DNA from: Acidobacteriota bacterium
GTDB taxonomy: Bacteria > Acidobacteriota > Blastocatellia > Pyrinomonadales > Pyrinomonadaceae
Reading direction: 5' to 3'
Assembly (NCBI GenBank): GCA_018269005.1
Contig: JAFDVK010000012.1
Span: 930,001-994,000 of the forward strand
DNA: 64,000 bases
Under the pieces are notes generated by a model. It did no database searches. It saw nothing but the letters and a program-made list of their open reading frames with translations, and was not told the origin of the DNA. This document shows, one piece after another, positions 15,983 through 24,319 of this stretch (positions are counted from its first letter, which is position 1; each line of letters begins with the position of its first letter). A program made the translations under genes and the position numbers.

Positions 15983-17614
15983 CTATCGCCTGAGTTCTTT
16001 AGGCAGTTCCTTGTCGATCGCGGGGCGAACCTTGAGATCAGCGAGTTTATAGAGGGTCAGCATAATGGTACGCGTGACCTTCTCCATCTTCACGTAATCG
16101 ATCTTGTCGGCCGTATCGCCCGGTTGGTGGTAATCAACGTGCACACCGTCAAACCAGAAAGTTACCGGAATGCCGTTCTGCGCGTAATTGAAGTGGTCCG
16201 AGCGGAAGAAGAATCGGTTCTTGTCGTTCGGGTCGTCATAACGCGTGTCGTAGTCCATCTTCAGATAGCCTGAGTTCACGCCGCTGACGACATTGCCGAG
16301 CGTCGAGCTCATCATGTCCTTACCGATCACGTAGATCATATTCGGGCCGGAAAGCTCTGCGTCCTTCGGGTCGGTATCACCTGCCGGCTTACTGCGGCCG
16401 ATCATATCGATGTTCAGCTGAGCGACGACCTGTTTGATATCGACCGTCGGGAATTTGTTGAAATACTCGCTGCCCCAAAGTCCTTTCTCTTCGCCGCAAT
16501 GCCAAACGAAAAGGATAGAACGCTTGGGCTTGATGCTCGCATGCGAAAGTGCCTCGGCGATTGAAAGCACAGCGACCGTGCCCGAACCGTCGTCGTCAGC
16601 TCCGTTCCAGATCTTGTCAGGTCCGGGAGCGTTGGGGTTTATACCTTCGTGATCGTAGTGAGCGCCGATCGCGACCATCTCCTTCTTCAGAACAGGGTCG
16701 CTGCCCTCCCAAAGAGCGACGACGTTCTGCGTCCATTTTGTTTCTACCTTTGCTTTTGCTTCGATCACAGCGTTTTTATTGAGATCGAACGATTTGGCGT
16801 TGACCTTGTCCGCGCCGCCGATCAAAGCTTCGCCGGGCGTTCCATTCAGCAGAATGACCGGAAAATGCGGATCGGAAGGCGTGCCGGTGTCGAGCTTTTC
16901 CGGTGAAACCTTTGCTCTTGAAAGAAAGCCTTTGATCATCGGCCAGGCTTTTGTGAGCTGTGGGCCAGCTATGACGATAATGCCTTTTGCACCTTTTGCC
17001 TTCGCATAGTTGACCGGATATTCCCAATCTACGCCTTCCTTTCCCGTCAGGTCTGCACGTGTTACACCATCCGGAAAACCCGTGGCGTTCAAGCCGCGGG
17101 GAAAACCTTTTGCGTAAAGAACGACGATCTTGCCGCTTACATCTAAACCTTCAAGAGCGTCGATGCCTTTCGATTTGATCATCCAGCCGTGACCGGCAAA
17201 GACGAGGTCTCCGGAAACCGAGGCGTCGCCCGACATACGGAAATAGTCTTCGTTGAATTTATACGTAACGTCGCCGACTTTAAAGCTGTTAGCGGCCGGA
17301 TCTGCCGTTTCGTAGCGAAGAGCGATCTTTTGATAGTACGTCCCATCGTCGCCCGCGGGTTTGAATCCCCAGCGGGACAGATTCATTCCGATGAACTTGG
17401 CGGTCGTGTCGAGTCCGCGTGAAGGCGTGTCGCGGCCTTCCATTTCATCTGAAGCTACAAAATGCAGATAATCGCTCATCTGCTTGGCAGTTACACCGGA
17501 AACAGCTTTGCGTTCAGCGGGCGTGATCACGATCGGCTTCGGTTTGCTTTGGGCAAAGGCGGCCTGAGCCGCAAATACAGCAATAACAAGAATGCCTATG
17601 AGATTCCTTTTCAT
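15983..17614 (-). CDS. Secreted M28 family zinc aminopeptidase
   Basis: A 543-residue exported peptidase. Signal peptide residues 1-21; a PA-type insert in the middle (KIVVLYAKGFPRG; KGAKGIIVIAG); then the M28 catalytic core with the co-catalytic zinc ligands in GAHYDHEG, NGADDDGSG (bridging Asp), HCGEEKGLWGSEY (Glu general base and ligand), NIDMIGRS and VDYHQPGDT. The AGGAGA ribosome site eight bases before the ATG supports the start. It probably releases N-terminal amino acids from peptides outside the cytoplasm. Separate from lpxI by 52 bp on the same strand. Confidence 0.92.
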   Translation of the reverse strand: MKRNLIGILVIAVFAAQAAFAQSKPKPIVITPAERKAVSGVTAKQMSDYLHFVASDEMEGRDTPSRGLDTTAKFIGMNLSRWGFKPAGDDGTYYQKIALRYETADPAANSFKVGDVTYKFNEDYFRMSGDASVSGDLVFAGHGWMIKSKGIDALEGLDVSGKIVVLYAKGFPRGLNATGFPDGVTRADLTGKEGVDWEYPVNYAKAKGAKGIIVIAGPQLTKAWPMIKGFLSRAKVSPEKLDTGTPSDPHFPVILLNGTPGEALIGGADKVNAKSFDLNKNAVIEAKAKVETKWTQNVVALWEGSDPVLKKEMVAIGAHYDHEGINPNAPGPDKIWNGADDDGSGTVAVLSIAEALSHASIKPKRSILFVWHCGEEKGLWGSEYFNKFPTVDIKQVVAQLNIDMIGRSKPAGDTDPKDAELSGPNMIYVIGKDMMSSTLGNVVSGVNSGYLKMDYDTRYDDPNDKNRFFFRSDHFNYAQNGIPVTFWFDGVHVDYHQPGDTADKIDYVKMEKVTRTIMLTLYKLADLKVRPAIDKELPKELRR

Positions 17615-17665
17615 TATTTCTCCTGAATTGAACTTATAGCCCCCGAGGGCAGAGTATCTAATATC

Positions 17666-18490
17666 TTACGTGTTTTGGGCAGATTTTGTTTCGGGTGAAC
17701 CGATAATTGAGACCTTGTGCCGGTCGGCGAGTTGTATCATCTCTTCGCGGTCAAATATCAGCGTTTTGCCAGTAGTGATCGAAAGGCAGGTGGCTCCGGC
17801 CTCGATCATCTTTTCGACGGTCGGAAGACCGACCACAGGTACGTCAAAACGCATATCCTGACCCGGCTTTGACACTTTTACGACAGTCAGTCGTCCCTTG
17901 GCAAGTTCTCCGGCTCGGCGGATCACTTCATCCGTGCCCTCCATTGCCTCGACCGCGACACAAGCTCTTCCGCGAACGACGATCGTCTGGCCAAGATCCA
18001 GCCGTGCGATCTCGTTTGCGACAAAAAGGCCGTACTTGATATTTGCAAGCTCTTCTTCGGAAGGCTTTCTGCGGGTCAGGGCACCGTCTGGGGCGAGTTT
18101 ATCTTTGATGAAATGGGTCGAATCGATAAGCTCGATGCCTTCTTTGGCGAGTTCGTCCGCGACGCCGCCAATAAGAGCATTCGTATTTCGCCTCGGCAAG
18201 CGCCAAAGCATCTTGACCATACGCACATCCGGCATCGCACCGGAAAAGATCTGTACGTGCTTAACTTGGCCGGCCATCATCACCTGCGTGACGCCTCGCT
18301 GTTTGAAGAACGAGATCATTTTGCCGAGTTGGCCGATCCCGACCCACGCGATCTCATCCGCGAGCGGACCTAGACGCGGATCGGTCTCTTCTTTTATCGC
18401 GACGACCGAAAGATCGACGCCCTGAGCTTTCGCCCCGTCGATGACCAGAAAAGGGAATTGGCCGTTGCCGGCGATAAGGCCGTAGGTCAT
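17666..18490 (-). CDS. lpxI: UDP-2,3-diacylglucosamine pyrophosphatase LpxI
   Basis: Hydrolyses UDP-2,3-diacylglucosamine to lipid X in lipid A synthesis, the alternative to LpxH. The 274 residues match the two-domain LpxI (DUF1009) family: GLIAGNGQFPFLV at the start, VMMAGQVKHVQIF, then VVRGRACVAVEAMEGTDE, DMRFDVPVVGLPTVE and ATCLSITTGKTLIFD. Its presence, with lpxK at 38.3 kb, shows a lipopolysaccharide-type outer membrane. Confidence 0.94.
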   Translation of the reverse strand: MTYGLIAGNGQFPFLVIDGAKAQGVDLSVVAIKEETDPRLGPLADEIAWVGIGQLGKMISFFKQRGVTQVMMAGQVKHVQIFSGAMPDVRMVKMLWRLPRRNTNALIGGVADELAKEGIELIDSTHFIKDKLAPDGALTRRKPSEEELANIKYGLFVANEIARLDLGQTIVVRGRACVAVEAMEGTDEVIRRAGELAKGRLTVVKVSKPGQDMRFDVPVVGLPTVEKMIEAGATCLSITTGKTLIFDREEMIQLADRHKVSIIGSPETKSAQNT

Positions 18491-18521
18491 TGTTAAAAGG
18501 TCACACCAGCCAGCAGTCTCG

Positions 18522-19052
18522 TTAAGCGTAGGTGTAATAGAACAGCTTTAGCTTTTCGTCCGATGACGAATGCGTCAAGCCGTCGAATTTGAAGCCGAGC
18601 TTAAGAAGCAAGTTTCCTGATGCATCGTTGTCGAGCGAGGTGATCGCCAAAACGCGCTCGAATCTGAATCGCTCCCGCCCGTATTGCATCATAGCCTTGG
18701 CGGATTCGAACCCATAGCCCTTTCTCTCATATTGCGGCAGAAAAGCAAAGCCGATGTCCGGGCCGGGTAGTTCGGCACGGCGTACAAAACCGCATATGCC
18801 GATCGGTGTTCGATGCGATATCCCGTCAACACCTGCTTTTAGATCGACGACGTAAAGGCCGTAGCCATGGTCGCTATAGCTCTTTTGGAAGCGTTCCTCG
18901 ATGAACCTCACCGCCTGCTCAAGATCGCGCACGCCGCGGTCACCAATGTTCTTGATGAAAGAAGGCTGATTTAGCAGGTCGAGCGTAAAAGCCGCATCAT
19001 CCGCCGCTATCTCGCGAAGGATGAGCCGCTGTGTACGAAGGATCTCGATCTG
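18522..19052 (-). CDS. GNAT family N-acetyltransferase (RimJ/RimL type)
   Basis: About 177 residues with the N-terminal LRTQRLILREIAADDAAF, typical of ribosomal-protein-alanine-acetyltransferase-like GNATs, the acetyl-CoA loop YERKGYGFESAKAMM, and ITSLDNDASGNLLLKLGFKFDG near the C-terminus. The reading frame begins with GTG (19053-19055) directly after the TAG of the ferritin-like gene, so the two are coupled. The substrate could be a protein N-terminus or a small molecule; the sequence does not decide. Confidence 0.8.
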   Translation of the reverse strand, partial: QIEILRTQRLILREIAADDAAFTLDLLNQPSFIKNIGDRGVRDLEQAVRFIEERFQKSYSDHGYGLYVVDLKAGVDGISHRTPIGICGFVRRAELPGPDIGFAFLPQYERKGYGFESAKAMMQYGRERFRFERVLAITSLDNDASGNLLLKLGFKFDGLTHSSSDEKLKLFYYTYA

Positions 19053-19055
19053 CAC

Positions 19056-19511
19056 CTATTCGCTGAAGGGCTGCATATCGCCCGGCTTTCGGAGCATCTT
19101 GTTGACCTCGTCAAGATGCATCTCTTCCTGCAGGATCATCTCGCGCGCGTACTCTTCAAGCGACACGGAGTGGCCCTCGACCTTCGAGAGCAGGTCGTAG
19201 TACGCTTTCAAGGTCGTGCTTTCGTGCTCGAGGCTTTCGCGCAGGATGTCGCCGATGTCGTGCTTCTCGGTCTCAAGCAGGGGGCCGATCTTCAAACTCG
19301 GATGTCCGCCAAGCATCGTTACAAACTCACCTGCTTTATACGCATGCGCGAGCGATTCATCACCGTTGCTCTTTAACCACGACACGATCGGGATGCGATT
19401 GTATCCGAACACCATCAGGCTGTAATGCGTATAACGCACCACGCCCGCCAACTCCAATTCCATGATCCGGTTCAGGACCTCGATCACACTCTGCTTTTCT
19501 GTTTCGTTCAT
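19056..19511 (-). CDS. Ferritin-like / bacterioferritin-type diiron protein
   Basis: A 151-residue four-helix bundle. Helix 1 has MELELAGVVRYTHY (E20 as diiron ligand), helix 2 GDESLAHAYKAGE (E52, H56), helix 3 LEHESTTLKAYY, helix 4 LQEEMHLDEVNKML with the ExxH ligand pair E129/H132. The spacing in helix 2 (ExxxH) is one residue longer than the usual ExxH, so the metal site may differ. It probably stores iron or destroys peroxide. It is coupled to the GNAT gene downstream. Confidence 0.8.
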   Translation of the reverse strand: MNETEKQSVIEVLNRIMELELAGVVRYTHYSLMVFGYNRIPIVSWLKSNGDESLAHAYKAGEFVTMLGGHPSLKIGPLLETEKHDIGDILRESLEHESTTLKAYYDLLSKVEGHSVSLEEYAREMILQEEMHLDEVNKMLRKPGDMQPFSE

Positions 19512-19517
19512 GATCTT

Positions 19518-19814
19518 CTATCGTTCCGTAAAAGGGCCTCGAATGTGGAGTATCGTTACCAATTTTCCTTCAATGTGAAAAAGGACGTTGTATCGTTCGA
19601 TGGTCAACACTCGTGTTTCTGCCTTATACCGGTGCTGTTGCGGAGCCAGAGGATATCCTAGCGGCGATTTGGACAGCAGTTTGCTGATCCTGTCGCGTAT
19701 CTCAAAATACCATTTCGCCGCCTGCGGTGCTCCCCAAGCCTCACAGCCCCATTCAAATGACGCATCCAGGTCGGCAATTGCCTCATCGGAAAACTCGACC
19801 ACGGATCGTTTCAT
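19518..19814 (-). CDS. RelE/ParE-family toxin
   Basis: A 98-residue protein with the ParE/RelE fold: VEFSDEAIADLDASFEWGCE at the N-terminus, KWYFEIRDRISKLLSKSP in the middle and the C-terminal strand pair TRVLTIERYNVLFHIEGKLVTILHI with arginines that fit this toxin class. It overlaps the antitoxin gene by four bases (ATGA type). Whether it acts on gyrase or on ribosome-bound mRNA cannot be told. Confidence 0.82.
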   Translation of the reverse strand: MKRSVVEFSDEAIADLDASFEWGCEAWGAPQAAKWYFEIRDRISKLLSKSPLGYPLAPQQHRYKAETRVLTIERYNVLFHIEGKLVTILHIRGPFTER

Positions 19815-20113
19815 TCGCTGAGCAGGCTTTTGTACTTCTCCTCAAACTCCCGAAACACTTGCTCGGCCGGCTTAGTGCGGCCGGAGCGCATGTCATCAAT
19901 GCCGCGGTTGACGCTTGCGATCATGTCGATCTGATCTTTATCACGCAGATATTCGTCGTACGAATCCGCGTCGATCAGAACCATGTCCGCCTTTCCATTG
20001 ACAGTGAGAACAATTGGCTGCCTGGTCTTCTTCAATTGCCGCCTGAATTTTGCGGTGTCCCGCTTAAAGACACTCAGGCTCTGGATGTCGCGGCTAAGTT
20101 TCATAACACGCAT
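19811..20113 (-). CDS. Phd/YefM-type antitoxin
   Basis: A 100-residue protein with the Phd/YefM N-terminal DNA-binding half (MKLSRDIQSLSVFKRDTAKF, then QPIVLTVNGKADMVLIDADSYDEYL) and a disordered charged C-terminus that would wrap the toxin. It precedes and overlaps the ParE/RelE-like gene. An in-frame ATG three codons downstream is an equally possible start. Confidence 0.85.
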   Translation of the reverse strand: MRVMKLSRDIQSLSVFKRDTAKFRRQLKKTRQPIVLTVNGKADMVLIDADSYDEYLRDKDQIDMIASVNRGIDDMRSGRTKPAEQVFREFEEKYKSLLSE

Positions 20114-20158
20114 CTTACCACAAGTTGCTAAATTTAGTGCGAATTCCGCAACAGCCGA

Positions 20159-20908
20159 CTATTTCAAACGGTCTTGAAAAACCCAGTCGCTATTCTTTGC
20201 CTGAATGTGACAAGCGGCACAATTTCCCGCTGTCTCCCGTCGTTGGAGCTTTAGATCGCTGCCGTTAAGGACGAAAAACTCCCAATCGCCGGTCTCGGTA
20301 CTAAAGCCTTTCTCACGTTTTACCATCGCAATGACGGTTTGAGGAAGGAAACTTGTTTCGGTTGAGTTCTTCTCACGGACGATCATCGAGCCGACCGGGA
20401 ATTTCGGAGCGTGGCTTAGTATCTTGGCGTTGGCGAGTGCGTTGGCATAGACGACGCCAAAACTGAACCGGTGGCCCGCATCGATATTCGTCTCTCGATC
20501 GGACGCCGGCTGAGGTTCGACGGCCTTCCGTTCTTTTGAAGGGGAGAAGAGCTTCTTAATGCCCTTTCCGGCTTTTGCGAAAATTGAAACCAGGTCGTTA
20601 CGCTTCTCCGAACCGGAGAGATCATCAATAACAAGAGTTCAGCCGCCGCCAAGATCGCTGACACTCCAGGTCGTCACCTCCTTACCAACAATAAAAGCAC
20701 CCGGATTGTCAGCCTCACTCTGCTGCAGCGGAACTGCGATCGGAACCGTGTTAACTCGACCCCAGGTCCTATAGCGGGCGATCTCGCTCAGGATCGGATC
20801 GCCTTCTGCCCTTGACACAAAGACGGGCGACGTGCCGGCAACCAAAGCCACGAAACACAGAATTCCGCTTACGGCAAAGATCTTCGTCTTAACTCTTTTG
20901 GACCGCAT
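20159..20908 (-). pseudogene. Cytochrome P460 family gene with one in-frame TGA
   Basis: Read through, this frame gives about 249 residues: an N-terminal signal or anchor helix, then EIARYRTWGRVNTVPIAV (the P460 start), an inserted region, and the P460 core FPVGSMIVREK, then GDWEFFVLNGSDLK and CAACH, the haem c attachment motif. A single TGA at 20641-20639, after residues DLGGG, interrupts it; no other stop occurs in the frame through the TAA-type end at 20159. P460 proteins are periplasmic haem proteins that oxidise hydroxylamine or nitric oxide, or have unknown roles. Explanations are a recent nonsense mutation, an assembly error, or UGA recoding; a hairpin at 20605-20619 fits the bacterial SECIS geometry, but I think mutation is more likely. 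Confidence 0.7.
20605..20619 (-). other. Hairpin behind the in-frame TGA (SECIS-like geometry)
   Basis: On the minus strand TCTCCG-GTT-CGGAGA is a perfect 6-bp stem with a 3-base loop whose first base is G. The loop starts 26 bases after the TGA. Bacterial SECIS elements have an apical loop 16-37 bases after UGA and a G in the first two loop positions. The match may be chance. Confidence 0.35.
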
Positions 20909-20961
20909 ATCCTAAATAGATAACTTCTTGCTTGCTCTGGTTGCCCGCTCCCCGAAAAAGC

Positions 20962-21255
20962 TCAACTCAAGCGATCGCTTATCCACTCTGGGCCGCGGCG
21001 ACAATCGATGACTGCATCAACCATAACTTCGTCGTTCTCGATGAGGTAATAGATCGCATAAGGAAACCGTCGAGTGAACATTTGATGATAAGGTTCATGA
21101 TAGATTGGGTGAATGCCGCCAATAGCTTCCAGTTTCCTGATATTGGTGAGGATCGATCTGAGGAACTCCGCCCCCAAACCCGTCTCCTGTTGTTCGTAAA
21201 ACCAATATCCGTTAGCTAGGTCTTCCTCCGCGCCATCGAGAATATGAACATTCAT
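20962..21255 (-). CDS. RelE/ParE-family toxin
   Basis: A 97-residue toxin-like protein: VHILDGAEEDLANGYWFYEQQETGLGAEF at the start, then LRSILTNIRKLEAI, and the C-terminal FTRRFPYAIYYLIENDEVMVDAVIDCRR. This layout (YxxQ...GLG.EF, RRFPYAIYY) is typical of the RelE/ParE toxins that pair with PF09720 antitoxins. It overlaps the antitoxin gene by four bases. Confidence 0.85.
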   Translation of the reverse strand: MNVHILDGAEEDLANGYWFYEQQETGLGAEFLRSILTNIRKLEAIGGIHPIYHEPYHQMFTRRFPYAIYYLIENDEVMVDAVIDCRRGPEWISDRLS

Positions 21256-21476
21256 GAGAGTCGGTTCATTAATCTCTTTTCTACTTCATCCAAAGATGAG
21301 TATCGAGCCTTTCCGCTTAATACCGATTGGCGCCGTTCATCAAGAATTTGCTTGTGCCAGCTCAAAGATGGCAGGCTATCCGAGCGTTGAAGCATGTCTT
21401 CCCAGAGCGCTTCCATTAACTCGACTTTTTCGCCGACGGACAACTCTTCAAGGACTAGTCTATGTTGCCGATTCAT
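21252..21476 (-). CDS. Addiction-module antitoxin (PF09720 type)
   Basis: A 74-residue protein: LSVGEKVELMEALWEDM at the N-terminus, then LPSLSWHKQILDERRQSVLSGKARYSSLDEV, the signature of the small addiction-module antitoxin family (EKL.L.E.LW..I ... W....L..R). It comes before its toxin and overlaps it, the standard order. Confidence 0.85.
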   Translation of the reverse strand: MNRQHRLVLEELSVGEKVELMEALWEDMLQRSDSLPSLSWHKQILDERRQSVLSGKARYSSLDEVEKRLMNRLS

Positions 21477-21513
21477 GGGCGAATTATAGCATAGCTTTTC
21501 TAATCAGCTGTTC

Positions 21514-22425
21514 TTATTCCGCCTGCTCGCGGGCGTGGTAAGAACTGCGTGTTAGCGGCGAAGATTCGACGTGTTTGAAGCCCATCGCCTCGCCGATCTG
21601 TTTCCATTCGGCGAATTCTTCGGGCGTGACGTAGCGTTCGACCGGCAGGCGTTTTTCGTATGGCTGCAGATACTGACCGATGGTCATAATATCGCATGAA
21701 ACCTTACGCAGGTCTTTCATCAGATCGACGACCTCTTCAAATTCCTCGCCGAGCCCGGCCATGATGCCGCTCTTTGTGAGCATCTGTGGGAATTGAGTGT
21801 CGCGATAATGAGCGGAGCGTTCGAGCAGTTCGAGCGTCTGATCGTATTTTGCGTCCGGGCGAACGCGTCGATAGAGCCGAGCGATCGTCTCGGTGTTGTG
21901 GTTGAGAACTTCGGGTCGCGCATCAAGAACATTATTGAGAGCCTGCTCGTCGCCGTTGAAGTCAGGGATCAGCACCTCGATCTTGCAGTCCGGATTCAAC
22001 TCTCGCACCTTGCGGATCGTTTCCGCCCAATGCATCGAGCCGCCGTCCACTAAGTCGTCGCGATTTACAGAAGTTATTACTGCATGCTTCAGATCTAGAT
22101 GTTTTACCGCTTCTGCGACGTGAGTAGGTTCAAGCGGATCGAGATCCATTGGCTTGCCTTTATTGACGGCGCAAAAACCGCAGTGCCGCGTGCATGTGTC
22201 GCCGCCGAGCATAAAGGTCGCGGTCTTATCCGTCCAGCATTCAAAGATGTTCGGACACTTCGCTTCCTGGCAGACGGTGTGGAGATTCAAGCCGTCGATC
22301 AGCTCCATCACCTGTTTCTGATTTCGCGGGTCTCCGAGCTTGATCTTCAGCCAGTCGGGCTTCTTAAGCCGCTCCCGGCCTTTTCTGTTGAGAAACTTCT
22401 GGACTAAAACCCTTTCCTCGATCAT
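21514..22425 (-). CDS. lipA: Lipoyl synthase
   Basis: Radical-SAM enzyme inserting two sulfurs into protein-bound octanoyl groups to make lipoyl cofactors for pyruvate and 2-oxoglutarate dehydrogenases and the glycine cleavage system. The 303 residues have both clusters: the auxiliary C52, C57, C63 (TVCQEAKCPNIFEC) and the radical-SAM C78, C82, C85 (CTRHCGFC), and the C-terminal RSSYHA with the auxiliary-cluster serine. It is surrounded by toxin-antitoxin genes that have probably accumulated around it. The partner lipB is not in the window. Confidence 0.96.
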   Translation of the reverse strand: MIEERVLVQKFLNRKGRERLKKPDWLKIKLGDPRNQKQVMELIDGLNLHTVCQEAKCPNIFECWTDKTATFMLGGDTCTRHCGFCAVNKGKPMDLDPLEPTHVAEAVKHLDLKHAVITSVNRDDLVDGGSMHWAETIRKVRELNPDCKIEVLIPDFNGDEQALNNVLDARPEVLNHNTETIARLYRRVRPDAKYDQTLELLERSAHYRDTQFPQMLTKSGIMAGLGEEFEEVVDLMKDLRKVSCDIMTIGQYLQPYEKRLPVERYVTPEEFAEWKQIGEAMGFKHVESSPLTRSSYHAREQAE

Positions 22426-22499
22426 AAAATCCCTATTTCGAGATTAGCACAATGAGGCGGGGAAAGAGCATTATGCCGTGAAGGAGTCGGTCGGCACCA

Positions 22500-22934
22500 T
22501 CAAAGAACGACCAGATGATCTGATGACGCTGTAAGAACCGCCGCCGACTGGATCGATCGATCAAAGGTGACCAATCGGCCGTTAAATCTTGCTGCTAAAC
22601 TGAGCAGATAGGAGTCAGTGATCTGTCCTGATACGAGCAGTCTGTCGTAGTTGAAGATCCGTTCATCTATTATCGATAGATCGTCCGGCCAGAACTTATG
22701 GTCAGAGTTGTCGATAAAGCCTCGGATAAGCGAGGTGATGTCGCTGATGCTGAAAGTTCTCAATCCGGAATATCGATGATTCGACATTATTCTAACAACG
22801 CCCATTTCGGTAATTGGGCAGCTAGCCCAACCATTTTTGGCATTTTCTGACCACCATTGATGAGCTGCACGATGAAAACTATGCTCAAGGTGAAGCAAGG
22901 CGATCAATGTATTTACATCGAGAAGAGCCCGCAA
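22500..22934 (-). CDS. PIN-domain toxin (VapC family)
   Basis: A 144-residue PIN ribonuclease with the four acidic residues D6 (LLDVNTLIAL), E43 (ITEMGVVRI), D107 (ITDSYLLSLA) and D125 (LVTFDRSI) that bind the catalytic Mg ions. VapC toxins of this branch cut tRNA or rRNA. It starts directly after the stop of the antitoxin gene. Confidence 0.87.
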   Translation of the reverse strand: MRALLDVNTLIALLHLEHSFHRAAHQWWSENAKNGWASCPITEMGVVRIMSNHRYSGLRTFSISDITSLIRGFIDNSDHKFWPDDLSIIDERIFNYDRLLVSGQITDSYLLSLAARFNGRLVTFDRSIQSAAVLTASSDHLVVL

Positions 22935-23171
22935 CTAAATACCCTCGTCATCCATTATGGATCGAATGTGTTCCATCGTAATTATCTCGTCACCCGTTGA
23001 GATCACAGGTACACCATTTCGATATTCGATCTTTAGCGGCTTTTCTCCACCGCCGCAAATTGCCTTGCGAACAAGGCGCGAAATAACCCTGCCGGTGGTT
23101 TCACCTTCTCTCTTAGCCATTTCTTTGGCCGCGGACAGAACGTCATTTTCAATATCAAGCGTCGTTCTCAT
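22935..23171 (-). CDS. Ribbon-helix-helix antitoxin of the PIN toxin (VapB-like)
   Basis: A 78-residue protein starting MRTTLDIENDVLSAAKEMAKREGETTGRVIS-like, a ribbon-helix-helix DNA-binding half (strand RTTLDI, helices to about residue 40), followed by a basic linker and the toxin-binding segment VPVISTGDEIITMEHI. It ends exactly where the toxin gene starts. A palindrome at 23175-23192 next to its start codon is the likely operator. Confidence 0.83.
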   Translation of the reverse strand: MRTTLDIENDVLSAAKEMAKREGETTGRVISRLVRKAICGGGEKPLKIEYRNGVPVISTGDEIITMEHIRSIMDDEGI

Positions 23172-23174
23172 AAT

Positions 23175-23192
23175 GTGATGCTATCGCATCAC
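23175..23192. promoter_or_regulatory. Palindromic operator candidate of the VapBC-like pair
   Basis: GTGATGC-TATC-GCATCAC, a perfect 7-bp inverted repeat with a third half-site-like GCATCA at 23194, directly before the antitoxin start codon. It fits autoregulation by the ribbon-helix-helix antitoxin. Confidence 0.6.
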
Positions 23193-23275
23193 CGCATCAG
23201 ATGTCAACGCATATTTGGGCGCAGAAAAGCGCAGCGAATATGGTGGAAACCTGTATTTGCTGCGCCTTATTGTGG

Positions 23276-23878
23276 TTATTTGAGCCGTTTATTCACGACG
23301 TCCCAATTGATGTTCGCGAAGAATGCCTCGATGTATTTCGCACGTTCGCTCGGAGCGTAATCTTTGATCCAAGCGTGCTCCCAGACGTCCATGATCAGGA
23401 TCGGAGTGAAGCCCGCGACGTTGCCGGACTGGTGCTGTTCGACCCAGTGGTTCGAGATCGCACCGGTATGGTCCTGATAGACGGCGGCCCAGCCGACGCC
23501 CCGCATTTTGCCCGTGTTGACGAAGTCAGCTTTCCAAATTTCGTAGCTTCCGAACGATGCTTCTGCCGCTGCAGTGAATTTATCGCCCTTCGAAGCGTCG
23601 CCCGCACCGTGCTTCTGCATATTCTCGAAATAATATTCGTGCAGCACCATTCCGTTGTATTCGAATCCGAACCGGCGCTTCAACTCGCTGAACGCCGCGA
23701 CCTGTGTTGCATCGAGGTTGCCGTCGCCGAGCAGATCGGCCACGCGCTGATTGTAGGCGTTCGTGTTCGTCACATAGCCTTCATAAAGCTTGAAGTGCAT
23801 CGCGAGAGTTTCGTTCGAGATGCCTGTCAGATCGCTCAGATCGAACGTCCGGGCGGTGTAGGTGGTTTTGGTTCCCAT
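23276..23878 (-). CDS. sodB: Fe/Mn superoxide dismutase
   Basis: Converts superoxide to oxygen and hydrogen peroxide. The 200-residue protein has the metal ligands H28 (LAMHFKLYEGYV), H80 (MVLHEYYF), D164 and H168 (DVWEHAWI). The domain order is the helical N-terminal hairpin and the alpha/beta C-terminal domain. The N-terminal YTARTFDL differs from E. coli SodA/SodB, as in many cyanobacterial and acidobacterial relatives. The metal, Fe or Mn, cannot be told with certainty. Ribosome site TAGGAGA lies six bases before the ATG. Lacks a signal peptide, so cytoplasmic. Confidence 0.93.
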   Translation of the reverse strand: MGTKTTYTARTFDLSDLTGISNETLAMHFKLYEGYVTNTNAYNQRVADLLGDGNLDATQVAAFSELKRRFGFEYNGMVLHEYYFENMQKHGAGDASKGDKFTAAAEASFGSYEIWKADFVNTGKMRGVGWAAVYQDHTGAISNHWVEQHQSGNVAGFTPILIMDVWEHAWIKDYAPSERAKYIEAFFANINWDVVNKRLK

Positions 23879-23915
23879 TGTTTTCTCCTATCGAAAATAA
23901 AGACGATCGTTGTCT

Positions 23916-24251
23916 CTACCATTCCTCCGGCCGCGGGCCGGCATCGATGCCGGCGACACTTGCCTGATTGATCACATTGACCTCGAGATCGTTCTTCAAC
24001 TGTATCTGGCAAGACAAACGTGTGTTCGGGCCGAGGTCGGCCTTTGTTAACAGAATTGCTTCCTCATTCGGGCCCATTTGCCCGGCATCGCCGGAAAGCA
24101 ATTCGATCCTGCAGGTCGTGCAGCGGGCATTTCCGCCGCATCGATGTAGAATATCGACACCATTGTCTTCGAGCGCAAGCACGAGCCTGCGTCCGATCTC
24201 AGCGTCGAACGAAACTGGTCCATTTGCCGTGTTGGCAACGATTTGCGGCAT
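23916..24251 (-). CDS. [2Fe-2S] ferredoxin
   Basis: A 111-residue plant-type ferredoxin. The cluster cysteines are in LHRCGGNARCTTCRI (C-x5-C-x2-C) and the fourth is in TRLSCQIQL. It has the beta-grasp layout with the N-terminal strands before and the C-terminal strand ENDLEV-like (KNDLEVNVI) after the cluster. A GGAG site precedes the ATG. It lies 37 bp upstream of sodB on the same strand. Partner enzyme unknown. Confidence 0.88.
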   Translation of the reverse strand: MPQIVANTANGPVSFDAEIGRRLVLALEDNGVDILHRCGGNARCTTCRIELLSGDAGQMGPNEEAILLTKADLGPNTRLSCQIQLKNDLEVNVINQASVAGIDAGPRPEEW

Positions 24252-24319
24252 TAATTACTCCTTTGTCCTTTTCAAATAAATTATAGTCAATCGATCTTAA
24301 CTTGTCGATTTCATTGGCT

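Noticed and set aside
23201..23971. Open frame of 256 codons on the plus strand across sodB
   Set aside because: sodB on the minus strand has all metal ligands and a good ribosome site; this frame has none.
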